This document shows positions 1 to 9,400 of a stretch of 64,000 nt of DNA, in pieces. The stretch is from Labedella endophytica (GTDB lineage Bacteria; Actinomycetota; Actinomycetes; Actinomycetales; Microbacteriaceae), in contig NZ_RZGZ01000003.1 of the NCBI RefSeq assembly GCF_003990045.1, forward strand, positions 1-64,000, in the 5' to 3' direction. The notes beneath the pieces are model-generated. The model had not been told where the DNA came from. It was given only the letters and a program-made list of their open reading frames with translations, and made no database searches. Made by a program: the position numbers and the translations under genes. Within the stretch, counting starts at the first letter, position 1, and every line of letters begins with the position of its first letter.

Positions 1-3000
1 GGGTGAGGTTCTCCCCGGACGGCTTCGTCACCGTCACGCACTCGTCCGGCCAGCTCGGCGTGCGCGACATCGTCTTCGTCGTGTCGGATGGCACGACGGA
101 TGCGACGGGGAGTTTCGCCCTCGATGCGAAGCCCGCGGGCTCCATGAACCCCGTCGGCACGCCCGACTTCGCGGAGACGTTCGTCGGCGAGGCCGTCGAA
201 CTCGACGTGCTCGGAAACGACGTCTCGCCCTCGGGCGAGCCCCTCGCGCTCGTGGGAGCGGAGGCGCTCACGGCCGGCGTGGGGATCACGCCCAACACCG
301 ACACGGGCACGCTCTCGGTCTCGGCCGGCGCCCCGAACACCTACTACATCAAATACACCCTGTCCTCGGGGCCGAAGACGAGCGTCGGTCTCGCTCGCGT
401 CGACGTCAAGCAGATCCCCGACGACCTCGGGGCGCCGATCGCGGTCCGCGACACGATCTACCTGCGCCCGAACGAGCCGACGAGCCTCGCCGTGCTGACG
501 AATGACGTCTCACCGTCCGGATCGGTGCTCGCCGTGCGTTCCCTCTCGGCCCCCGACGACGCCTCGTCGCTGTCGATCGAACTCCTCAACAAGTCGGTCG
601 TCCGGGTCACGGCGAACGAGGCCCTCGATCGTCAGCTGCAGTTCTCCTACACGCTCTCCGACGGCATCAGTGATGCGACGACGACGGTGACGGTCGTGCC
701 CGTGGCTCCGCTGACGAAGCACCAGGCGCCGATCCTCGAAGACGATTTCGTGAAGGTGCGGGCCGGGGATATCGCAAGCGTGCCCGTGCTCGACAACGAC
801 CTGCACCCGGACAACGCGGTCATGACGGTCGACCAGGACCTCACGAAGGCCGCCGAGAAGGGGCTCTCCTTCGTCACCGGGGACCGCGTGCGCTTCCAGG
901 CGCCATCCGAGCCGGGCGTCTATACGGCGACCTACCAGGTCACGGACGAGTTCCAACAGAAGGCCGTCGCGAACGTCGTCTTCACCGTGGTGCCGGCCGA
1001 CCCCGACAACAACCTGGCCCCCACGGCGCCCACGCTCACGGCGCGTGTCTTCGCCGGGGCGGACGTCGAGGTGAACGTGCCCCTCGACGGGATCGACGGG
1101 GACGGCGACTCCGTCGTCTTCGACGGCATCACCGGGCCCCAGCAGCTCGGCCTCGTGCGCAGTCAGACCTCGGAGTCCTTCGTCTACGAGGCCAACCCGA
1201 CGCAGTTCGGCACGGATACGTTCCCGTACCGCGTCAAGGACGTCTACGGCGGCACGGCGATCGGCACCATCAAGATCGCCGTCGTGGAGCGCCCTGCCCA
1301 GGACATGTCGCCCATCGCGGTGGACGACCGGATCGAGGTGCGCCCCGGCCGCGTCGTCAGCGTCCCTGTGCTGACGAACGACTCCGATCCGAACGAGTAC
1401 ACGATCGAGCTCACGGAGGACCTGGGCGACGTCCCGTCCGACGTCACGGCGTCCACGTCGGGCGGCACGATCGAGATCGAGGCCCCGGACGAGGAGACCA
1501 ACTTCGCGATCCGCTACACGATCTCGAACGGCCACGGTGGCACCGACAACGCGTACGTCCAGGTGCGTGTGACCGAGGACGCACGCATCCAACCCCCGGG
1601 GGTCGAGGACCACATCGTCCAGGCGGAGGAGGTCGTCGCGCAGCGCACGGTCGACATCGACCTCCGCGACGGCGCCTCCAACCCCGGCGGCCTCACGGCG
1701 GACCTCGTCCCATCCATCGAAGGCGCGAACGCCGGAGCGGTCGAGCTCCTCGAGGACGGGACGGCGCGCGTGACGCTCGGGGAGACGCGGACCGCGATCA
1801 CGTACCGCCTCACGAACGACGTCGACGACCTCAGCTCGGCCGCGTTCATCGTGGTGCCGCCGTTCTCCGACGGTCTCCCTCCCCGCCTCATCGAGGAGGA
1901 GCGCATCGTCGACAAGAACGAGACGCGTACGTGGTCGCTCAGCGAGATCGCCGAGTCGCCGACGGGCAAAGACATCTTCCTGACCGAGGCCGACAAGGTC
2001 ACGAGCAATCGCAGCGATGGAACGCCCAACTTCGTCAACGAGCAGACGGTGACGTTCACCCCGGCCGTTGACTACCGCGGTCCCGCCTCCCTGACCTTCG
2101 AGGTGAGCGACGGCACGGCGCTCGGCGTCGTCACCCTCGTGATGCCGATCACCGTGGGCGACCCGGAGATGAAGGACGAACCCCCGACCTTCACGAACCC
2201 GTCGCTCTCGATCGAGGCCGACGGCTCGCAGTTCCCCATCGACCTCCGCGAATCGGCGGCCCACCCCAACGCCGACGTCGTGCGCTCGCTCACCTTCGGC
2301 TCCCTCGGGCAGGCCACCGGGGGCATCCAGGCGAGCCTGAGCGGGTCGACGCTCACCGCGAGCGCACCGTTCGGCGTGCAGCCCGGGACATCGACGACGA
2401 TCCCCGTCACGATCACCTATCGCGACTTCGAGGTGACCGGGCAGATCAACATCCAGGTGGTCGCCTCGTCCAAGCCGCCGCCGCAGGCCTATGACGACTC
2501 CTCGCCGGATGCGCGTAGGAACAGCACCGTCACGATCCCGGTGACCGGCAACGACTTCAATCCATTCCCCGGTCAGCCGCTCACGATCACCGACGTGGCG
2601 GTGGAGTCCGGCCAGGCGGACGCCTCGGTCAGCGGGGACAGTGTCGTCATCCGCACGGGAGCCCCGAAGAGCCAGAACATCAGCGTGCTCTACACGATCC
2701 AGGACGCCACGAAGGACCCGTCCCGCACGTCGCAGGGGCGCGCGACGGTCACCGTCACCGACGTGCCGGACGCGCCTCCGGCCCCGGCGCTCGCGGCGAG
2801 CGACCGGAACATCACCGTCTCGGTGAACCCCACCCCCGCCAACAACGGTTCGGAGGTCACGGGTTACACCGTGACGCGGAACGACGGCACGGTGCGGACC
2901 GACTGTGCGCCGGGCGTACCCTGCAGCTTCTCCGGCACCAACGGCACGACGTACAGCTTCACGGTCACGGCGACGAACGGCGTCGGGACGAGCGCGACGT

Positions 3001-3632
3001 CGCCGGCCGAGAGCGCCGTCTCCTACGGCAAGCCGGCAGCGCCGAGGAACCTGAGCTTGTCCAAGACGAGCGAGTGGGCGAAGAGTTCGTTCGCGATGGC
3101 GTGGAGCGCCCCGAATGACGACGGCGGTCGGATCGACCGTTATGAGTGGACGTTCAGCGGTGGGGGCACCGGCTCAACGTCCGGATTGAGCGCGACGTCC
3201 GGCGCGATGGACGCCGGCAGCTACACGTTCACCGTCAGCGCCTGCTCACCAGCCGGATGTGGGCCGGCGGCGACGTCTTCGTCGGCGAGCGTCGCGAATG
3301 AACCTCCGCCTCCGCCTCCGCCTCCGCCCCCGCCGAAGGTTCCGACGATCACGGACGTGTTCGGATACGACGGACCAGCGACCATCGAAGGCGTCACGAA
3401 CGCGTACCGCGTCGGGTGGTCGTGGGAGAACTTCGGTGACGGGAACCACCAGGTGATCCCTAAGTTCAACCGGGGCAACGGCTGGGAGAACATCGCTGGT
3501 ACGTACACGAGCGCCGGGGACAAAGGGACGACGCGTTCAACGGCGTACATTCAGAACGGCTCATGGACGGCGAACGGGATCCTCCTCACCATCGACGGTA
3601 AGGATTACGGGCCCTACTACTCGTTCCCGTAG
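1..3632 (+). CDS. Giant Ig-like/FN3 repeat surface protein, copy 1 (5' end outside window)
   Basis: Only the C-terminal ~1,209 residues are in the window; the frame is open from the first base, so the start lies upstream. At least six Ig/cadherin-like repeats are visible, several opening with a V-L-x-N-D-x-x-P-x-G signature (for example VLGNDVSPSG near residue 69 of the visible part). Two FN3-like domains follow (~920-1005 and ~1010-1095), then 11 consecutive prolines (3303-3335) and a ~100-residue C-terminal domain I do not recognise. There is no C-terminal membrane helix or sorting signal. The paralogue at 12076-17940 has an N-terminal signal anchor, so an exported, N-terminally anchored protein is inferred. 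moxR copy 1 starts 57 bases downstream. The function is probably structural or adhesive, but this is unproven. Confidence 0.85.
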   Translation, partial: VRFSPDGFVTVTHSSGQLGVRDIVFVVSDGTTDATGSFALDAKPAGSMNPVGTPDFAETFVGEAVELDVLGNDVSPSGEPLALVGAEALTAGVGITPNTDTGTLSVSAGAPNTYYIKYTLSSGPKTSVGLARVDVKQIPDDLGAPIAVRDTIYLRPNEPTSLAVLTNDVSPSGSVLAVRSLSAPDDASSLSIELLNKSVVRVTANEALDRQLQFSYTLSDGISDATTTVTVVPVAPLTKHQAPILEDDFVKVRAGDIASVPVLDNDLHPDNAVMTVDQDLTKAAEKGLSFVTGDRVRFQAPSEPGVYTATYQVTDEFQQKAVANVVFTVVPADPDNNLAPTAPTLTARVFAGADVEVNVPLDGIDGDGDSVVFDGITGPQQLGLVRSQTSESFVYEANPTQFGTDTFPYRVKDVYGGTAIGTIKIAVVERPAQDMSPIAVDDRIEVRPGRVVSVPVLTNDSDPNEYTIELTEDLGDVPSDVTASTSGGTIEIEAPDEETNFAIRYTISNGHGGTDNAYVQVRVTEDARIQPPGVEDHIVQAEEVVAQRTVDIDLRDGASNPGGLTADLVPSIEGANAGAVELLEDGTARVTLGETRTAITYRLTNDVDDLSSAAFIVVPPFSDGLPPRLIEEERIVDKNETRTWSLSEIAESPTGKDIFLTEADKVTSNRSDGTPNFVNEQTVTFTPAVDYRGPASLTFEVSDGTALGVVTLVMPITVGDPEMKDEPPTFTNPSLSIEADGSQFPIDLRESAAHPNADVVRSLTFGSLGQATGGIQASLSGSTLTASAPFGVQPGTSTTIPVTITYRDFEVTGQINIQVVASSKPPPQAYDDSSPDARRNSTVTIPVTGNDFNPFPGQPLTITDVAVESGQADASVSGDSVVIRTGAPKSQNISVLYTIQDATKDPSRTSQGRATVTVTDVPDAPPAPALAASDRNITVSVNPTPANNGSEVTGYTVTRNDGTVRTDCAPGVPCSFSGTNGTTYSFTVTATNGVGTSATSPAESAVSYGKPAAPRNLSLSKTSEWAKSSFAMAWSAPNDDGGRIDRYEWTFSGGGTGSTSGLSATSGAMDAGSYTFTVSACSPAGCGPAATSSSASVANEPPPPPPPPPPPKVPTITDVFGYDGPATIEGVTNAYRVGWSWENFGDGNHQVIPKFNRGNGWENIAGTYTSAGDKGTTRSTAYIQNGSWTANGILLTIDGKDYGPYYSFP

Positions 3633-3689
3633 CCGTACCGCTCCACGCCCCTCGACCACCATCACCGTCCGCACCACCCAAGGAGAACA

Positions 3690-4658
3690 GTGACCGTCTC
3701 GACCGAACAGGCCACCTGGTTCCACGACGCCTTCGAGAGCCTCGTCGACAACGTCGACAAGGCGATCCTCGGCAAGAAGGACGTCATCAGGCTCGTGGTC
3801 GCCGCGATGCTCAGCGAGGGCCACGTACTGCTCGAGGACTTCCCCGGAACGGGTAAGACCGTGCTCGCGAAAGCGCTCGCCAACACGCTCGACGGCACCC
3901 ACTCGCGCATCCAGTTCACGCCGGACCTCCTGCCGTCCGACGTGACGGGTGTGACCGTCTACAACCAGGAATCGCGCACGTTCGAGTTCCACAAGGGACC
4001 GATCTTCGCCCAGATCGTGCTCGCCGACGAGATCAACCGCGCGTCGCCGAAGACCCAGTCGGCGCTCCTCGAGGTCATGGAGGAGGCGCTCGTGACGGTC
4101 GACGGCGAACCCCACTCCGTCGGCAGCCCGTTCATGGTCATCGCGACGCAGAACCCGGTGGAGCAGGCGGGTACGTACAAGCTCCCCGAGGCGCAGCTCG
4201 ACCGCTTCCTCGTGAAGACATCCCTCGGGTACCCCGATCGCGAGACGAGCGTCGACCTCCTGCTCGACGCGGCCAACCGCGCGCGGGCGTCCCGCGTCTC
4301 GCCCATCATCGGCCCGGAAGCGGTGACCGCGATGATCCAGCTCGCGTCGGAGGTCCACGTCGAGCGGGCCGTGATGGAGTACATCGCGGACCTCCTCCAG
4401 GGCACGCGCGACGACGAGCACGCGGCTCTCGGCGTCAGCATGCGCGGCGGGCTCGCGCTCGCCCGGATCGCGAAGACGTGGGCCCTCTCGCAGGGACGCC
4501 TCTACGTGACGCCCGACGACGTCCGCGACCTCGCGACGCACGTCCTCGCCCACCGCATCATCATCGACGCCGAGGCCGAGTTCGCCGGGACCACGTCCCA
4601 GCAGATCGTCGACCGCGTGCTCGCGCGCGTGACGCCTCCGGCCACACGGGCGTCCTGA
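3690..4658 (+). CDS. moxR: MoxR-family AAA+ ATPase, copy 1
   Basis: A 322-residue MoxR-type AAA+ ATPase. Walker A is GTGKT at residues 53-57, Walker B is LADEIN around 111-116, and the sensor-like IATQNPVEQAGTY segment is present. The GTG start follows AAGGAGAAC at good spacing. MoxR ATPases act as chaperones that help assemble or activate partner proteins and are often encoded beside DUF58 proteins, as here, 19 bases upstream of one. Position between the giant surface protein and the DUF58/transglutaminase-fold pair suggests a role in maturing or regulating that complex (inference). The paralogue at 17987-18955 has the same length and a nearly identical core. Confidence 0.93.
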   Translation: MTVSTEQATWFHDAFESLVDNVDKAILGKKDVIRLVVAAMLSEGHVLLEDFPGTGKTVLAKALANTLDGTHSRIQFTPDLLPSDVTGVTVYNQESRTFEFHKGPIFAQIVLADEINRASPKTQSALLEVMEEALVTVDGEPHSVGSPFMVIATQNPVEQAGTYKLPEAQLDRFLVKTSLGYPDRETSVDLLLDAANRARASRVSPIIGPEAVTAMIQLASEVHVERAVMEYIADLLQGTRDDEHAALGVSMRGGLALARIAKTWALSQGRLYVTPDDVRDLATHVLAHRIIIDAEAEFAGTTSQQIVDRVLARVTPPATRAS

Positions 4659-4677
4659 CCATGGTGAGGACCACGCG

Positions 4678-5940
4678 ATGACCCAGGCGACGGTCGACGC
4701 CTTCGGACCCGACGCCGAGCCCACGCGGCTCGCGTCGATCCGTCGCGCCCTCACGGCCGTCGGCGCACCCGTGGTGCGCGCCGCGACGCCCGTCGTCCGC
4801 GTCGTCACAACGACCGGCTGGCTCGTCCTCGCCGCCGCCGTGGTCCTCCTCGTCGTCGGCGCGACGCTGTCGTGGTCGGAACTGCTCGCGATCGGCTTCA
4901 CCGCGGTGGGTGCGCTCGTGGCCGCGATCGTGACGATCCTCGGACGCACGAGCTTCCGCGTCGAGGTCACTCTCAGCCCCACGCGCGTCGTCGTGGGGGA
5001 GCGCGCGATCGGCCGCGTGGACATCACGAACGTCGGCTCGCGCCGCACCTCCGCGACGCGCCTCGAACTCCCGGTGGGGGAGGGGCTCGCCGTCTTCGCG
5101 ATCCCCGGTCTCGCTCCCGAGTCGTCGACCGACGAGCTCTTCGCCGTGCCGACGCACCGGCGGGCCGTCATCGACGCGGGACCGGCCGTGACGGTCCGCG
5201 GCGACCAGCTGGGGCTCTTCCGCCGCACCGTGTCCTGGACGGATCCCATCGAGCTCTTCGTCCACCCCGTGACGACGCGACTGCAGCCGAGCGCCGCCGG
5301 CCTCGTGCGCGACCTGGAGGGGCAGACGACGCAGAAGATCACGAACAGCGACATCGCGTTCCACGCGCTCCGCGAGTACGTCGTGGGCGATGACGTCCGC
5401 CACGTCCACTGGAGGAGCTCCGCCCGCACGGGGCAGCTCATGGTGAGGCAGTTCGAGGAGACCCGGCGCTCCCAGCTCACGATCCTGCACACGGCGGACG
5501 AGCGCTACTACACCTCGTCGGAGGAGTTCGAACTCGCCGTCTCGGTCACGGCGTCCGTCGCGACGCAGGTGATCCGGGAGGCGACCGCGATCGACGTGGT
5601 GACCGAGGATCGACGGCTCCGCACCCACACGGCCGGCGCCCTGCTCGACGACTCGTGCCGCATCGACGTCGTGAGGGGGGCGACGGGGTCGCCACGCGAT
5701 TTCGCCCGCGACGCGACCGCCATGCTCCCCGTTCCGAGCGTCGCCGTGATCGTCGCGGGGAGCCGCATGACGGCGACGGACTTCCGGGCCATCGAGAAGT
5801 TCTTCCCCGCCGAGACCCGCGTCATCGCCTTGCGCATCGCAGCGGGTGAGAACCCGCAGGTCAAGATCGCGGGCGGGCTCCAGATCTTCACCGTCGGCAC
5901 CCTGCGGGACCTGCCGCGCGTCCTCTCGAGGGCATCGTGA
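4678..5940 (+). CDS. DUF58 domain membrane protein, copy 1
   Basis: A 420-residue protein with two N-terminal membrane helices (~47-64 and ~68-88), then a soluble region carrying the DUF58 signature around 231-260: REYVVGDDVRHVHWRSSA, followed by MVRQFEETR. DUF58 proteins have a vWA-like fold and typically partner MoxR ATPases. ATG start at 4678. The stop overlaps the start of the next gene (GTGA), implying translational coupling with the transglutaminase-fold protein. The biochemical function of the family is not established. Confidence 0.9.
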   Translation: MTQATVDAFGPDAEPTRLASIRRALTAVGAPVVRAATPVVRVVTTTGWLVLAAAVVLLVVGATLSWSELLAIGFTAVGALVAAIVTILGRTSFRVEVTLSPTRVVVGERAIGRVDITNVGSRRTSATRLELPVGEGLAVFAIPGLAPESSTDELFAVPTHRRAVIDAGPAVTVRGDQLGLFRRTVSWTDPIELFVHPVTTRLQPSAAGLVRDLEGQTTQKITNSDIAFHALREYVVGDDVRHVHWRSSARTGQLMVRQFEETRRSQLTILHTADERYYTSSEEFELAVSVTASVATQVIREATAIDVVTEDRRLRTHTAGALLDDSCRIDVVRGATGSPRDFARDATAMLPVPSVAVIVAGSRMTATDFRAIEKFFPAETRVIALRIAAGENPQVKIAGGLQIFTVGTLRDLPRVLSRAS

Positions 5941-8471
5941 GCGGCATCGAGGACACCGCGACCCAGGCGGGCGGTGCGCCGCGCACACGGCGTAGTGCCC
6001 GTCCGCGCCGTCGTACGTCGTCTCGCGGCGCCGGGGCGTGGAGGCCGCCGACCGCGGGACTCGCCGCCGGTGCCGACCGGCGCGCGTTCATCGACCTCGG
6101 GGTCGTGAGCCTGCTGCTCCTCATCGCCCTCACGGGCTTCGCCCCCGTGCTCGTCGGACCGTGGTTCCTCGTCGCCGGTGTCGTCGGTCTCGTCGTCGGC
6201 ATCGCGGCGGGCTGGGTGTCCCGACTGTTCGGGCTGTCCGCCATCCTCACGGCACTGCTCGCGATCGTCCTCTACTTCCTGATCGGGACGCCGGCCGCGA
6301 TCCCGGGACAGGCGATCCTCGGCGTCCTGCCCTCCCTCGGTTCCCTCCGCGGACTCGCCGTCGGAGCCGTCTTCGGCTGGGCCGACGTGCTCACGCTCGG
6401 AGCGCCCGCCGCCGCCCCCGACTACCTCCTCGCGCTCCCGTACGTGAGCCTGTGGCTCACGGGCCTCGTCTCGGCGGTCCTCGCGTTGCGCTGGCTCCCG
6501 CGGGCGACGCGCTCCCTCGGCCGGGTCGCGGTGCTGCTCATCGCTCCCGTCGTCCTCTATGTGGCGACGATCGTCATCGGAACGGACGAGCCCGTACAAG
6601 CGTTGCTGCGGGGAACCGCCTTCGCCGTGGTCGCCCTCGTCTGGCTCGGATGGCGCAACCCGTTCGGACGCAATGCGAGCCTGCAGGACCGCAGCACACT
6701 CGTCCGTCGCAAGCTCGTCGGCACGGCCGTCGTCGTGGCGGCCGGCGTCGCGGCGTCGACGCTCGGTGGGGCGGTCACGGGCCCCACGGTCGATGCGGGT
6801 CGCTTCGTGCTGCGGGACGTCGTGCAACCGCCGTTCGACCCCGTCGACTACCCGAGCCCGCTGGCAGGATTCCGCAATTACACGGCGGACCTCGACGAGA
6901 CGATCCTGTTCACGGTGGACGGTCTCGTGCCCGGCGACCAGGTGCGACTGGCGACCATGGACCTCTACACCGGGCGCCTGTGGGACGTCGCGGGCGTGGA
7001 TGTCGCGACGAACGGGTCCGGCTCGTTCCGCCTCGTGGGCGGCGAGTTCCCGGAGCCCGAGCTCTTCACCGAGGCCGACACCCGTTCGCTGCAGGTCACG
7101 GTCGGCGGCTACTCCGGCGTCTGGATCCCGGGAGTCGGCGCCCCGTCCTCGATCACGCTCGAGGGGGCCGACACGGAGCGCGTCGAGAGCGTGCGCTTCA
7201 ATGCGGCGACCTCCACGACCGTGCTCATGTCGGGGCTCTCGGAGGGCGATGCGTACGCGCTGACGAGCGAGACCCAGGTGGTCCCGTCCGACGACGCTCT
7301 CGCGAGCGTCGACCCGGCCGACGTGTCCCTGCCCCCTCTGAACGATGTCCCGGACGTGGTCTCGGCCAAGATGAGCGAGTACATCGGCAACGCGTCGACG
7401 CCGATCGAGCAGATCCGTGCCCTCGAGACGGCGCTGCACACCAAGGGCTTCCTGAGCCACGGACTCGCCTCGGACAGCGTCGCGTCGCGCGCCGGGCACG
7501 GGGCGGACCGGATCGAGGAGCTCTTCACGCGCAACCAGATGATCGGCGACCAGGAGCAGTTCGCGGCGGCGATGGCGCTCATGGTGCGCGAGCTCGGCTA
7601 TCCCGCGCGGGTCGTCATGGGCTTCGCTCCCGAGAACGTCGTGGAGGGCCAGCCGACCGACGTCATGGGCGGAGACGTCACGGCCTGGGTGGAGGTGCCG
7701 TTCGACGGCGTGGGCTGGGTGCCGTTCTACCCCACCCCCGACGAGACGGAGATCCCGCAGGACCAGAACCCGAAGCCGCAGACCGAGCCGCAGCCGCAGG
7801 TGCGTCAGCCTCCGCGCGTGGAGAAGCAGCAGGAGGATCTGCTGACCTCGGTCGACACGGAGGACGGCGACGACGAGGAGAAGGACGAGGCGTTCGTCCT
7901 TCCCGCCTGGGTCGTGTGGACGGCGATCGGCATCGTGTCACCGTACGTCCTCCTCGGCCTGTGGATGCTCGTCGTCGCCCTGCGGAAGATCGCCAGGCGC
8001 CGTCGCCGGCGCCGCGCACCGACCGGGCACGAGAGGGCCGTCGGAGCATGGGACGAGCTCGTCGACGGTCATGCCGAGCTCGGGTACGCCGTTCCGCCGA
8101 ACCAGACCCGGACGGCGACGGCCTCGAGTTTCGCCGCCCAACGCGCACGGGCGAGTGCCGGACGACGGGGAAGGGGCGCGGCGTCCGACGCTCCGGCGGC
8201 CGACCCGGTCGTCCTCGGCGGTCTCCGCGAGCTCGCCGCCCGAGCGGACGAGGCCGTCTTCGCCGGCGGGGACACGGCGGACGACTCCGTCGACACACTC
8301 TGGTCGGGCGCCCGTCGTGAGCTTCTCGGGGCGACGCGCGGCGTAGGCTGGTGGCGGCGGCTCCGAAGCCGCCTCCGCGTCAACCGATCGGGCAGGGCCC
8401 GCTCGCGCGCCGCGGCCGCCGGAACACGACGGAGGGGAGCCACGCACCGTGTCGCAACCGGACGCTCCTGA
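5937..8471 (+). CDS. Multi-pass membrane protein with degenerate transglutaminase fold, copy 1
   Basis: An 844-residue protein: Arg-rich N-terminus, about six to seven membrane helices in the first ~280 residues, a long extracytoplasmic region with the transglutaminase-like core, a membrane helix near 660-685, and a cytoplasmic tail. It matches the TgpA-like family that accompanies MoxR/DUF58. The catalytic positions look lost. The motif that normally holds Cys reads GDQEQFA (Gln539). The usual His position reads DVTAWVEV (Thr582). The usual Asp position reads WVPFYPTP (Tyr598). It is therefore probably a scaffold or binding domain, not a peptidase or transglutaminase. GTG start overlaps the DUF58 stop. 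The C-terminus overlaps the next ORF by 23 bases. Confidence 0.87.
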   Translation: MSGIEDTATQAGGAPRTRRSARPRRRTSSRGAGAWRPPTAGLAAGADRRAFIDLGVVSLLLLIALTGFAPVLVGPWFLVAGVVGLVVGIAAGWVSRLFGLSAILTALLAIVLYFLIGTPAAIPGQAILGVLPSLGSLRGLAVGAVFGWADVLTLGAPAAAPDYLLALPYVSLWLTGLVSAVLALRWLPRATRSLGRVAVLLIAPVVLYVATIVIGTDEPVQALLRGTAFAVVALVWLGWRNPFGRNASLQDRSTLVRRKLVGTAVVVAAGVAASTLGGAVTGPTVDAGRFVLRDVVQPPFDPVDYPSPLAGFRNYTADLDETILFTVDGLVPGDQVRLATMDLYTGRLWDVAGVDVATNGSGSFRLVGGEFPEPELFTEADTRSLQVTVGGYSGVWIPGVGAPSSITLEGADTERVESVRFNAATSTTVLMSGLSEGDAYALTSETQVVPSDDALASVDPADVSLPPLNDVPDVVSAKMSEYIGNASTPIEQIRALETALHTKGFLSHGLASDSVASRAGHGADRIEELFTRNQMIGDQEQFAAAMALMVRELGYPARVVMGFAPENVVEGQPTDVMGGDVTAWVEVPFDGVGWVPFYPTPDETEIPQDQNPKPQTEPQPQVRQPPRVEKQQEDLLTSVDTEDGDDEEKDEAFVLPAWVVWTAIGIVSPYVLLGLWMLVVALRKIARRRRRRRAPTGHERAVGAWDELVDGHAELGYAVPPNQTRTATASSFAAQRARASAGRRGRGAASDAPAADPVVLGGLRELAARADEAVFAGGDTADDSVDTLWSGARRELLGATRGVGWWRRLRSRLRVNRSGRARSRAAAAGTRRRGATHRVATGRS

Positions 8472-9303
8472 GCAGTACTGGAACGGTGTCGCGATCCCGC
8501 CGCGCCCGCCCCTCCCCGGCGCGGCCGTGACGCCGCCCGTCCCCCCGCTGCCGCCATTCGCGCAGCAGGCGGCACCGCCGACGAACCCGACCGATCCCGA
8601 CGCCGAGGCGCCGGCGCCCACCCCGGCTCGTCCTGCCGCTCCGGCGTTCCCCGCACCGTCGACTCCCGCTGCGCCACCTGCTCCGCCGGCTCCCGCTGCT
8701 CCGCCGGCTCCTGCTCGGCCCGGTTTCATCGGGCTGCCTCCCGGAATGGGTGCGCCGCCATCGGCGGCGGCCGCCCCGCCCGCGGCCCCGTCCACACCCG
8801 TGGCCCCGTCGGATGAGCCGGTCGCCGCGCCCGTCGTCCCGCAGAGGTCGCCGGGTCCTGCAGCGCCCTCGACGCCGCCCCTCGACACGGTGAGGCCGCC
8901 CCAGAGCGGTGCCGCGCCGGCCCCGCACCCTCCCGCCGACGTGCCGGTCACCGCGCCGACGACGATCGAGAGCCCGGTCCTGCACTTCCCGGACGGCTCG
9001 AGCGCGGTCATCGGGCGCGGGGTCCTCCTCGGCCGCGACCCCGTGTCACAGGACGCCCACCCGTCGGCCGGACTCGTCCGGGTCCACGACGTGGCGCGGA
9101 GCGTGTCCAAGACGCACGCCCTCGTGACCTGGGAGCGCGGTCACGTCTGGGTCACCGATCTGCACTCGACGAACGGTACCGCCGTCGTCGACGACGACGG
9201 CTTCGAGACGGCCTGTTCGCCCGAGGTCCCGACTCCCGTCCCGAGCGGACACAGCCTGCTGCTCGGTGCCCTCCGGGTCGTCGTGCAGCGGGTCGGGCGC
9301 TGA
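8449..9303 (+). CDS. FHA-domain protein with long Pro/Ala-rich N-terminus
   Basis: A 284-residue protein. Residues ~1-170 are low-complexity Pro/Ala. Residues ~175-284 form an FHA domain, recognisable by LGRDPVSQ, the SKTHA segment and the LHSTNGT signature. FHA domains bind phosphothreonine, so this is a likely reader of the kinase encoded at 10637-12076. No membrane segment is seen. The GTG start at 8449 lies inside the end of the preceding gene; overlap plus the GGAGGGGA sequence upstream supports it. The Pro-rich arm may be a flexible tether (inference). Confidence 0.85.
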   Translation: MSQPDAPEQYWNGVAIPPRPPLPGAAVTPPVPPLPPFAQQAAPPTNPTDPDAEAPAPTPARPAAPAFPAPSTPAAPPAPPAPAAPPAPARPGFIGLPPGMGAPPSAAAAPPAAPSTPVAPSDEPVAAPVVPQRSPGPAAPSTPPLDTVRPPQSGAAPAPHPPADVPVTAPTTIESPVLHFPDGSSAVIGRGVLLGRDPVSQDAHPSAGLVRVHDVARSVSKTHALVTWERGHVWVTDLHSTNGTAVVDDDGFETACSPEVPTPVPSGHSLLLGALRVVVQRVGR

Positions 9304-9400
9304 GGCGGCCGGAATACCCGACCCCCCTTCCGCGGTCTGCCCGTCGTGGACCCGCCCCCGTAGGCTGGGGGGCCAAAGCTCTTGACCGGAAGGATGCTCG

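Noticed and set aside
510-2264. Long minus-strand open frame (584 codons) opposite the first giant protein
   Set aside because: Arg/Asp/Val-rich composition of an antisense shadow in GC-rich DNA; no ribosome binding site or domain, and the plus strand codes a clear repeat protein.
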